From Streptomyces roseoverticillatus (GTDB lineage: Bacteria > Actinomycetota > Actinomycetes > Streptomycetales > Streptomycetaceae): a stretch of DNA of 64,000 nucleotides. A program made the position numbers and the translations under genes. The stretch is from positions 186,001-250,000 of the forward strand of contig NZ_JOFL01000006.1 of NCBI RefSeq assembly GCF_000719265.1. Reading direction: 5' to 3'. Positions within the stretch are counted from its first letter, which is position 1; each line of letters starts with the position of its first letter. The notes under the pieces were generated by a model, which was given only the letters and a program-made list of their open reading frames with translations, was not told the DNA's origin and ran no database searches. Of this stretch, positions 44,801 to 52,100 are shown piece by piece.

Positions 44801-47800
44801 GGCTGGCGGTGACCGCCGGTGACCGGCACACGCTCGCCGCCGCGCTCTCGGCCGCCGCCCAGGGCGCGGACCACCCCGCGCTGGCCCGGCCCGCAGGCAC
44901 CACGACCGCCGACCGCTGGGTCGCGGGAGAGCGCGTCGAGTGGCCGCAGGGCGGCGTCCTCATCCCGCTGCCCACCTACCCGTTCGAGCGCCGCCGCTGC
45001 TGGGCGGGCCTCGAGGACCCGTCCACCGGGACCGCCGCCCAGGAGCCGTCCGGCGAGAGTGCCGCCACGGCCCCCGCGGGCCGGTACGCGCCGCGCTGGC
45101 AGCCCGTCACCGCCCCGGTCGCCGCCTTCCCGGCCGCCGGCCCGGTCTGGGTGCTCGGCCGCGACGACCACCCGGCCGCCGGCGTCCACCGGATCGGTGA
45201 CGCGCCCCTGGAGTCGCTGCCGACGCCCGTCGCGGTCCACGCCGTGGTCACCGGCGAGGCCGGTGTCCTGGACCTGTTCCGCATCGTCAAGCACCTGCAG
45301 TCGCGCCCCGCAGCGGCCGGCGAGCTCTCGCTGACCGTCGTCACGCGCGGCGCCGCAGGAGTGGACTCCGCTCCCGCCGACCCGTCGGCCGCGGCCGCGC
45401 TGGGCCTGGCCCGGTCGGTGCGGCACGAGTGCGAGCGCTGGCACGTCAGCACCGTCGACGTCGGAGCGGCCGACCCGGTCACGGTCTCCGTCGCGGTCCC
45501 CGGCGACTACGCGCTGCGCGCCGGGCAGTGGTTCCGGGAGGTGCTCCGCCCCGTCGACGGCGGGGCGCCGGCCGCACCCGTGTTCCGCGAGGGCGGCACG
45601 TACGTGATCACCGGGGGTACCGGTGACCTGGGGCTGGACATCGCCGAACAGCTCGTGAAGCGATACCGGGCCAGGGTCGTCCTCGTCGCGCGCTCCGCGC
45701 CGGACGCGGCCAAGGCCGCCCGCATCCGGGCGATCGACCCGTCCGGGAGCTCGGTGGAGATCCACCGGGCCGACGCCGCCGACCCGGACCGGCTGCGGGC
45801 CGTGTTCGAGCGCGTGGGTGCCGTGCACGGCGTCCTGCACTCGGTGACCGTCCCCGGCGACCGGTCGCTGGCGGCCATGGACGAGGAGTGGTTCACGCGC
45901 GCGCTGACGGCGAAGAGCCGTACGACCGCCGCGCTCGCCGTGGCGCTGGGCGACCGCCCGCTCGACTTCCTCGCGGTGTTCTCGTCCGTCCAGTCCTTCC
46001 TCGGGAACCCCGGTCAGGCCGCCTACGCGGCGGGCTGCACCGCCCAGGACGCCATCGGGCGCGCGCTCGCCGCGCACCTGCCCTACCCCGTCCGGGTCCT
46101 CAACTGGGGGGCCTGGGCCGGCTCCGCGCTCACCGAGCGCCACCGCGACCGGCTGGTCGCCGCGGGTGTCCACCCGCTCTCACCACAGGCGGGATTCGAG
46201 GCGCTGAGCCAGGTGCTCGGCGGACAGGAGGTTCAGGTGGCAGTGGTCTCCGGTACGGACGGCTTCCTCGCCCGCATCGGCGTCCCGGTGGCGGCCGCGG
46301 CCGGGCAGCGGCCCGCGGTCCCGGAGCCGGTCGTCGCCCCGGCGGCCGCTCCGGTGCCCGCCCCCGCGGTGGCCGCCCCGGCCGCCGGCGGATGGCGCGA
46401 GGCCGCGGCCGGCGAACTGCTGGGCCTCCTGCACGAGGTGGCGGGGATCCGGCCGGGCGAGCTCACACCGGACGACCTGCTCAGCCGCTTCGGCTTCGAC
46501 TCGATCATGTACACGCGGCTGAGCCACCTGGCGAACGCGCGCTGGGACCTGGACCTGACGCCGGCCGTGTTCTTCGGCGTGGCCACCGCGAACGACCTCG
46601 TCGACAAGGTCCTCCGGGACCACGGGCCGGCCCTGGCTGCCTCCGTGCGTCCGGCGGCCCCCGCGCCCGCCCCCGCCCCGGAGCCGGACCCCGCCCCCGC
46701 GGCGTCCGTGCCCGCGCCGGTGCGCACCGCGCCCGCGGCCGTCCCGGCGCCCTTCACCGGTGAACCCGCCGCCGTGGCGATCGTCGGCATGGCGGGCCTG
46801 CTGCCGGACTCCGACGACCTGGACGAGTTCTGGCAGCACCTGACGGCCGGTGACGACCTGGTCCGCGAGATCCCGGCCGACCGCTGGGACTGGCGTCGCC
46901 TGCACGGCGAGCCGGAGCCCGGCCGGTTCCGCACGACGGCCAAGTGGGGCGGGTTCCTGCGCCGGGTCGACCTGTTCGACCCGCAGTTCTTCGGCATCTC
47001 CCCGCACGAGGCCGTCGCCATGGACCCGCAGCACCGGCTCGTGCTGGAGGCCGCCTGGACCGCGATCGAGAACGCCGGCATCCGGCCGTCCTCGCTCTCG
47101 GGCACCGACACGGGCGTCTTCATCGGCAGCGGTACCTACGACTACTTTGAGCTGCAGCACGCCCTCGGCGTTCCGCTCGACGGGTACAACACGGTGGGCC
47201 GGGCGCACGCCATCATGTCCAACCGTGTGTCCTACCTGCTGAATCTGCGCGGCCCCAGCGAGACCGTGGACACCGCCTGCTCGTCGTCGCTCGTCGCCGT
47301 CCACCGGGCGGCCGAGGCCATCCGGCACGGCGACTGCGAGGTCGCGCTGGCGGGCGGCGTGAACGTCATCGCCTCGCCGACGCTGTTCGTGGACATGAGC
47401 CAGGCCGACATGCTGAGCCCCGACGGCCGCTGCCGCACCTTCGACGCGAGCGCCAACGGAATCGTGCGCGCCGAGGGCGTCGGCGTGGTGGTGCTGAAGC
47501 GCCTCGACGCGGCCATCGCGGACGGCGACGTCATCCACGCCGTCCTGCGCGGCAGCGCGGTCAACCACGGCGGCCGCACCAACTCGCTGACCGCCCCCAA
47601 CCCGGACGCGCAGGCCGCCTGCATCGTCAAGGCGCACCGCCGCGCCGGGGTGGACCCGCGGACCGTCACCTACGTCGAGACGCACGGCACCGGCACCGAA
47701 CTCGGCGACCCCGTCGAGGTCGAGGGACTCAAGACGGCGTTCGCGGAGCTGTACGCCGACCACGGCGCCGAGTGCGCGGAAGCGCACGTGACGCTGGGCG

Positions 47801-49182
47801 CGGTGAAGACCAACACCGGCCACCTGGAGGCGGCCGCGGGCGTCACCGGCCTGATCAAGGCCCTGCTCGCGATGCGGCACCGGGAGATCCCCGCGAACCT
47901 CCACCTGGACGCCCTCAACCCGCACCTGCGCCTCGGCGGCAGCCCGCTGCGGCTGCCGGACGGGCGCGAGCCCTGGCTGCGGGTCCGCACGCCCGACGGG
48001 GCCGAGGCCCCGCTGCGGGCCGGCGTGAGCTCCTTCGGCCTGGGCGGCGTCAATGCCCACCTGGTCGTGGAGGAGTACGGCGAGGAGGTGCCCGCCGCGC
48101 CGTCCGGCGCCCAGGTGTTCGTCCTGTCGGCCAGGGACCCGGAGCGGCTGCGCGGCTACGCGCGGCGGCTGGCCCGCTGGGCCGCGGACAACGAGGAGGT
48201 CGCCCCGGCCGCCCTCGCCCACACGCTGCAGACCGGCCGCGAGGTGTTCTCCGAGCGCCTGGCGATCGTCGCCGGCTCGCTGCGCGCGCTGGTGGCGGGC
48301 CTGGAGGCCTGGCTGTCCGGCGGCAGTGCCGACGGCGTGTTCACCGGGGACGGCTCGGACGCCACCACGGCGCTGCTGCTGGAGGGCGCGGAAGGCCGCC
48401 GCTACCTGCGGTCCGTGGTCGACGCCGGCCGCCTCGACAAGGTCGCCCGGCTGTGGGTCGGCGGTGCTCCGATCGACTGGACGGAGCTGTGGCAGGGTGC
48501 GGCCCCGCGCCGCGTACCCGCACCGACCTACCCGTTCGCACGGGAGAGCTACTGGCTGACCCCCGGCCCCCGGTTCGACGCCGTCCAGGCCGCCGAGTCC
48601 GGACTGGTCGCCGGCGGTGCCGAGGACCGCGACGCGGCCGCCGTACCCGCCGAACCCACCGAGTCCGTCCAGCAGGTCGAACAGGTCGAGCACGCCAGGC
48701 CCGCCGAGCCGGCCGAGGCCGTCCGCCCCGCCGTGCCCGCCGTGCCCGTGGCGGCCGCGCCGGCCGCCGGCAGCGACCCCGAGGCCGCCGTCCGTGAGCA
48801 CGTGCGCGGACTCCTGGCCGCGCACCTGGGCATGCGGCCCGACCGGCTGCCCGTGGACCGGGTGCTGTCCGACGCCGGAGTCGACTCGCTGGGCCTGCGC
48901 CGGCTGAGCCGCCGCCTCGGCGCCGACTACGGCGCCGAGATCCCGGCCCGGATGTTCGGCGTGGCCCAGACGGCGCGCGCCGTGGCCCGCGCCGTGTTCG
49001 AGGCGTACGGGCCCCTGCCGGGGCGCGAGGAGGCCGCCCCGGCCCCCGCACCCGCACAGGACGCCGCGAAGGCCCCCGAGCAGACCGGGGACAGGATCGC
49101 GGCCCTGCTGACCGGTCTGCGCGACGGATCCGTGCGCGTGGACGACGCGCTGGCCGCACTGAAGGGAGGGACGGGCCGATGA
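35857..49182 (+). CDS. Trans-AT PKS 2: DH-ACP-KR / KS-KR-MT-ACP / KS-KR-ACP / KS-ACP
   Basis: A 4441-residue protein with four module parts. DH (His22, Asp190), ACP (Ser346) and KR (Tyr731) complete the KS2 module in the unusual order DH-ACP-KR. Next: KS3 (Cys1021), KR (GGARGIG near 1764, Tyr1893), C-methyltransferase (LEVGSGTGG near 2184) and ACP (Ser2410); KS4 (Cys2663), KR (Tyr3390) and ACP (Ser3549); KS5 (Cys3808) and ACP (Ser4344) with no reduction. All KS domains keep Cys-His-His. The KS5 module should leave a beta-keto group and is the expected site of ethylmalonyl insertion. The last ~30 residues form a docking-like helix. GTG 35857 follows AGGAGAG by seven bases. The stop overlaps the next gene as ATGA. 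Confidence 0.93.
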   Translation: MDRRSVRCALLLNRDNPIVDDHRVHGVRTLPGVTFLDIVHRLLVARGIPLDGTELGDVLFVEPVVTTESFDRELTVELVPDGAGFHVTATSRRVQDGTPLDDAVTTHLRATLRTGLPPLTGTLDPAVPGTPGDVDQVYATGRSAGIEHRAFMRCAGTLRAGTDRVRAEIALGDEARATVGDFLLHPALLDGSTMQSYALAFDGADADGRPLIPLHIASFRAARTLGDACTVDLRLRPAGAGDEAAKDIVKADIDLYDGSGVLAAQFTGLTFKRIRSAAAITRLTEAAPSAAPVPAPAPAAPVAPTATDGEPADLRAEITELVRRTVGDPALEVDPDRGFYDLGLESTHLLTLVRALEERWDVALYPTLLFEYPTVDAVAAHLAGLLPDDPRPRAAAAPAEELPALTGALTGVWQEAPRPRTPATASLLVIGDLRVRPGQITVRRGPAFRRVAHDEYELRTGETGDLRLLLDDLGTPPEAVLHVAPRDDAGLPEDVETACHEVLALAKALAARPVPVVYAGPAPVAAAVSGLARTVRLEQPRLAITAVECDEHAEPEALLAEFGDLSEAWVRHAAGRRYVRRYREAALGTAAPVRSGGVYLITGGAGGIGRELAARLTARGATAVLAGRSPQPSPPAGHYVRADVTVSSEVDALVKDVLETHGRLDGVVHAAGVLRDGLFAAKPAADLSAVLAPKVRGTVLLDEATRHLDLDFFAVFSSVTGVAGNAGQSDYAAANAFLDAYARERGLVSLAWPLWADGGMRTDAAAEALFRRQGQAALPTADGLDVFEQALALSGTEVVVLHGDPERAREALGLVAADPAAPTAPAAADQPEAPEPARRAPRSAALPQASDAGGDIAVIGVAGRYPMAEDLDRFWTNLRTGRDCVTEIPAERWASAGFYEQGRNPGRSYSKWGGFLEGIDEFDPAFFRVTPREAEGMDPQERLFLQTSWHALEDAGLTRADVAGRSVGVFAGVMFTQYQMLGLGAEDRLPVLPTSFSSAVANRVSFFLDLHGPSLALDTMCSSSLTALHLACESLRSGDSELALAGGVNLIVHPYKYLHLSQVGFVSTDGRCRAFGAGGDGYVPGEGVGVVVLKPLARALEDGDRVLGVIKGSAVNHGGRAGGFFVPNPAAQADVVRRALQKAGVEAASVGYVEAHGTGTALGDPIEITALSQAYGDAPGRLGSVKSGIGHLEPAAGIAGLTKVLLQLRHRTLVPSLHAAPANPAIDWDATGLKVQREAEPWPAAADGTPRRAAVSAFGAGGANAHVIVEEYPQPPAAPAAAAGPQVVLLSARTQEALRELAQRYLEPPAGDRLAEAAALAGLTGADPEAELDELGLDADDLRRLARALAERFPGSAPHVDARSTLAGLAAGLPAGAGPDAPLADIAYTTQTGREPMAERLAVVASDTDELRTVLRAFLDGSRTAGYRGTVTVTGAAGAAAPDSTDPHVLARSWAAGAAPDWRALHRGRTARKVALPLYPFARVRCWVDAAPAVRAASAAPAVSAAPAGPAAPVVPGASAVSGALAVPVVPGVPAVSAAPADAPAPAPAPAQQGPEPAPEALPVDVPSWEACAAPAVYPAPAGPVVVLHAPGREGLARELSARHEGAVLVELGAPVPVTPRLVYVLTGTTDASAARETDRVAAAEATGVKALARYARQWSRLPALDWVVVTTGAAAAPGRGVSDPYAAGATGFARVLENEHPGWSVATVDLDPAHESAQLVTPAPRGTRTACTGAVRHTQVLRPAPATGAPVPLRRGGTYVIIGGARGIGAAIARRLVADRDAQVVLAGRSELPPGTALGERIRYVRADATDSAQLAALLDREGPVHGVVHAALVQRDRLVRNMSDEDLAESLAAKSGVAAALADALRGRHLDFLVFFSSAQSFLGDPGLANYAAGSTFLDAYAHALDARLPYPVRAVDWGFWGTVGAVAGDTHRDGLTAAGFRSITPEAGFAALLEALRQPAPQAVVVPGTAALRERMGATRTETTDVTTTDGGQQGTAGPRVVEDFHALDRRMTEVATGALLALLDDMGAFGGPGPDADEVSRRIGVTPRYERLLHTLLDMLAQHGLLEADGGRFRPVPDALAKARAGGHLRRLGELAGAHPESAVFVRLLALCLGRFPELLRGELLATELLFPKSGTSLMEGVYRDNPISDLYNDLLTEHLVGHVRRRLEELPADAKVRILEVGSGTGGTSAGLLRALSPYGERVEYWYTDLSVTFLAHGRQEFGERYPFLRFKRLNLDSDPVAQGFPADGFDVAVAANVLHATSDVGRAVRHLRGVLRTGGELVFNELTTVTLPATVTYGLFDGWWAHDDTGLRLPGSPLLDVPGWTRLLAGAGYQVAAAMPDSGATTRNFQHVVVARAVDTAAAPGGEAAPSFTDALLTLTADASGIPVGDLDLDRAIGDYGFDSVSYSLLASRLNDEFGLDVTPALFYETPTLRALADRLVRDHAGLLRAPQPAAPAPAPAGHVAAGAGEERPEPAPLPAPAPAAPASGSAGSEEIAVIGMAARMPGSRDLDEFWQHLVAGDDLITDVPADRWDRHSLPEGVHAGRGGFVHDVDVFDPLFFGISPHEAAGMDPQQRLVLQGVWTALEDAGLAPGALAGSDTALFIGAGSSDYEEVRKAAGVPVDAHAATATTHSILVNRVSYLLDLHGPSEPVNTGCSSSLVAIHRAAEAIRSGECDVAVAGGINLILSPHNHVLLSRTGMLSPTGRCQAFDARADGFVRSEGFGFVVLTRAGLARAHRVRAWLRGTAVNHGGRSRSLTAPNPAAQAAMIVRAHERAGTDPATVGYLETHGTGTELGDPVEINGLRAAFDELFRRRGVQPPAEPHCGLGAVKANIGHLESAAGAAGVVKVLLAMEHAVLPPVAGLGEQNPHLRLDGSPFRLVRSAQHWPSPAGAPRRAGVSSFGYGGVNAHVVLEEAGPAQQPQRPYGPWVFPLSARTPEALRRYATALLEALDRAPDLADTAHTLQHGRDAMEVRLAVTAGDRHTLAAALSAAAQGADHPALARPAGTTTADRWVAGERVEWPQGGVLIPLPTYPFERRRCWAGLEDPSTGTAAQEPSGESAATAPAGRYAPRWQPVTAPVAAFPAAGPVWVLGRDDHPAAGVHRIGDAPLESLPTPVAVHAVVTGEAGVLDLFRIVKHLQSRPAAAGELSLTVVTRGAAGVDSAPADPSAAAALGLARSVRHECERWHVSTVDVGAADPVTVSVAVPGDYALRAGQWFREVLRPVDGGAPAAPVFREGGTYVITGGTGDLGLDIAEQLVKRYRARVVLVARSAPDAAKAARIRAIDPSGSSVEIHRADAADPDRLRAVFERVGAVHGVLHSVTVPGDRSLAAMDEEWFTRALTAKSRTTAALAVALGDRPLDFLAVFSSVQSFLGNPGQAAYAAGCTAQDAIGRALAAHLPYPVRVLNWGAWAGSALTERHRDRLVAAGVHPLSPQAGFEALSQVLGGQEVQVAVVSGTDGFLARIGVPVAAAAGQRPAVPEPVVAPAAAPVPAPAVAAPAAGGWREAAAGELLGLLHEVAGIRPGELTPDDLLSRFGFDSIMYTRLSHLANARWDLDLTPAVFFGVATANDLVDKVLRDHGPALAASVRPAAPAPAPAPEPDPAPAASVPAPVRTAPAAVPAPFTGEPAAVAIVGMAGLLPDSDDLDEFWQHLTAGDDLVREIPADRWDWRRLHGEPEPGRFRTTAKWGGFLRRVDLFDPQFFGISPHEAVAMDPQHRLVLEAAWTAIENAGIRPSSLSGTDTGVFIGSGTYDYFELQHALGVPLDGYNTVGRAHAIMSNRVSYLLNLRGPSETVDTACSSSLVAVHRAAEAIRHGDCEVALAGGVNVIASPTLFVDMSQADMLSPDGRCRTFDASANGIVRAEGVGVVVLKRLDAAIADGDVIHAVLRGSAVNHGGRTNSLTAPNPDAQAACIVKAHRRAGVDPRTVTYVETHGTGTELGDPVEVEGLKTAFAELYADHGAECAEAHVTLGAVKTNTGHLEAAAGVTGLIKALLAMRHREIPANLHLDALNPHLRLGGSPLRLPDGREPWLRVRTPDGAEAPLRAGVSSFGLGGVNAHLVVEEYGEEVPAAPSGAQVFVLSARDPERLRGYARRLARWAADNEEVAPAALAHTLQTGREVFSERLAIVAGSLRALVAGLEAWLSGGSADGVFTGDGSDATTALLLEGAEGRRYLRSVVDAGRLDKVARLWVGGAPIDWTELWQGAAPRRVPAPTYPFARESYWLTPGPRFDAVQAAESGLVAGGAEDRDAAAVPAEPTESVQQVEQVEHARPAEPAEAVRPAVPAVPVAAAPAAGSDPEAAVREHVRGLLAAHLGMRPDRLPVDRVLSDAGVDSLGLRRLSRRLGADYGAEIPARMFGVAQTARAVARAVFEAYGPLPGREEAAPAPAPAQDAAKAPEQTGDRIAALLTGLRDGSVRVDDALAALKGGTGR
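39787..39985 (+). other. ACP-like insert without the attachment serine, after KS3
   Basis: Within the post-KS linker of PKS 2 a ~65-residue helical segment contains DELGLDADDLRRLARAL. It looks like an ACP core with Ala1339 where phosphopantetheine Ser would be. A related segment follows KS8. Function unknown. Confidence 0.5.
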
Positions 49183-52100
49183 GCACCGAACTGCGCGAAC
49201 TGCTGGCGGCGATCGCCGCCGGTGAGATGTCCGACGACGTGGCGGAGCTCGTGCTGCGGGGGCTCGCCGAGCCGGCGCCCGCACAGGAGCCGGTCCGGGC
49301 GGCGGAGCCGGAGCCGGAGCCGGGCCCGTACCCGCTCAGCCGCGGACAGGCGGCGCTGTGGGCGATCCACGCGAACAACCCGCAAGCGTCCTCGTACAAC
49401 CTCCCGCTGGGCCTGTGGCTCGGCGACGGCGTCGACCCCGGCCGGCTGGCCGAAGCGCTGGCCGCCGTGGTGCGCCGGCACCCCGGGCTGCGCATCGCCG
49501 TCCGGCTCGACGCCGGCGGGCCGGTGCAGGAGATCACCGACCGCCCCGCCGAGGTGACCCGGCTGGACCTCCGCCACGTCACCGACAGCGAATTCGCCGC
49601 CCGCGTGCGGAACCTGGTGCGCCGTCCGTTCGACCTCGAGCACGACGCGCTGTACCGCATGTGGCTCATCGCGGCCCCGGACGGCGGCACCCTGCTGCTC
49701 CTGGTTTTCCACCACCTGATCACCGACGGCGTCTCCAGCCACCTCCTGCTGCGCGACATCGTCGCCTGTCACGAGGCACTCGCCGGGGGGCGGCAGCTGC
49801 CGCCCGCCGAACCCGCCACGCCGTACGCCGAGTTCGTGCGCTGGCAGCGGGAGATGCTCGCCGGGCCCGAGGCCGGGGAACACCGCGACTGGTGGCTCGA
49901 CCGGCTGACCGGCGCCTCGACCGCGCCGGTGCTGGAGGCGATCGCCGACCGCCCCCGTCGCGCCCCCGCCGCGCACGACGCGGGCGCGATGGTGCAGCTG
50001 CGGCTCTCCGAGGCCACCTGGAGCGCGGTCCGCAACACCGCCCGCGCGGCCCGGCTGACCCCGTTCAGCGTCGTCCTCGGCGCCTTCGCCGCCCTGCTGC
50101 ACCGCCACTCCGGGCACCGCGACATCAGCGTCATGGTGCCGACCGACGGCCGCCCCTCGCAGCGCTTCGACCGCACCGTCGGCTACCTGATCAACCCGGT
50201 GGTGCTGCGCCTGGACTGCGACCCCGGCCGGAGCTTCACCGAGCTCATGGACGCCGTCCACGCGCGGATGGCGGAGGCCGAGGACCACGCCGCCTACCCG
50301 TTCGCGTCCGTCGTCGACGACCTGCGCCGCACCTCCGACGCCGAAGCGGGCTTCGACATCGGCTTCTACATGCAGCAGGGCGTCGGCGGCGACCAGGACA
50401 TGGCGGCCGGGCAGACCGTCTTCCGGGACGCGCTCGACCTCACCCAGGAGGGCGAGAACGACCTCGTCGTCGAGGTGGTCGTCCGCGGCCCCGGTGCGCT
50501 CGTGTACGTCAAGTACGACCCGGAGCGCTTCGACCGCTCCACCGTCGAGCGGCTCGCCGAGCACTACCGGCTGCTGCTGGAGGCCGTGATGGCCGACCCC
50601 TCCCGGCGCGTCGGCGACATCGCACTCGCCACCGACGCCGAGCGCGGGGCGGTCGAGCGGGCCAACGCCACCCGCCGCGAACGGCCGCGCGACGTCACCG
50701 CCGCCGGCCTCGTCCTCCGGCAGGCGGAACAGGCCCCGGAACGCATCGCGGTGGTCGACGCCGAGGAGTCGCTGACCTACGCGGAGCTCGCCGGGCGCAC
50801 CCACGCCCTCACCCGGGTCCTCACCGCCCGCGGCGTACGCCCCGGTGACGTCGTCGGCGTCCTCGTGGGCCGCCGGGCCGCGCTGGTCACGGCCCTGCTC
50901 GCGATCCAGGCCGCCGGGGCCGCGTACGTCCCCCTCGACCCGGACTTCCCCGCGGCCCGGCTCGCCCACATCGCCACCGACGCGGGCCTGGCGGCCGTGG
51001 TCCTCGACCCGGACCTGGCCGGCCGGCTGCCCGACGGCACGCCCGGCGTCCGCATCCCCCTGACCGGCCCGGAGACGGCCGCTCCCGCTGCCCTGGTTGC
51101 CCGCCGCGACGGCGACCTCGCGTACGTGCTCTACACCTCCGGGTCGACCGGAGAGCCCAAGGGCGTCGAGGTCAGCCACGGCAACCTCGTCAACCTGCTC
51201 GACTCGACGGCCGTCCGCCCCGGCTGCGCCGAGGACGACACGCTGCTGGCCGTGACCACCGCGGGCTTCGACATCTCGGGCCTGGAGCTGCTGCTCCCGC
51301 TGACCCGCGGTGCCACCGTCCGCATCGCGCCCTCGGAGGCGCTGCGGGACGGCTTCGCGCTGGCCGACCTGATCGGCGAGTCGGGCGCCACGATCGTCCA
51401 GGCCACCCCCGCCACCTGGGAGATGCTGCTGCACGCCGGCTGGACGGGACGGGTGCGCAGGATCCTGTGCGGCGGCGAGGCGATGACCCCCGAGCTCGCG
51501 GACCGCCTGCTGGACCGGTGCGACGAGCTGTGGAACATGTACGGCCCGACGGAGACGACCATTTGGTCCTCCACCCAGCGCGTGCGCCGCAACCGGCCCG
51601 TGACCGTGGGCACTCCGCTCGCCAACACCACGTTCCGCACGGCCGGCCCGGACGGCGCTCCCGTGCCGTTCGGTGCCGTGGGCGAGCTGCTGATCGGCGG
51701 CGACGGCGTCGCCCGGGGCTACCGCGGCCGCCCGGAGCTGACGGCCGAGCGCTTCGTCGAGGACCCGTCGACCGGCGAACGCCTCTACCGCACCGGGGAC
51801 CTGGCCCGCTGGTCGCCCACCGGCGAGATGGTCGTGCTCGGGCGGGCCGACCGGCAGGTGAAGCTGCGCGGCCACCGCATCGAGCTCGGCGAGATCGAGG
51901 CCGCCGTCCGGCGCACCGGCGAAGTCGGCGACGTCCGGGTGGTCGTGCGCGAGGACCTGGCCGGGCAGCCGCAGCTGGTGGCGTTCGTGACGGGCGGCGC
52001 GGACGCCGCGGCGTCCGCCGCACGGCGGATCGCCGCCTGGCTGCCCGACTACATGGTCCCCTCCCGCACCGTGGCCCTGGCGCGGTTCCCCCTGACCCCC

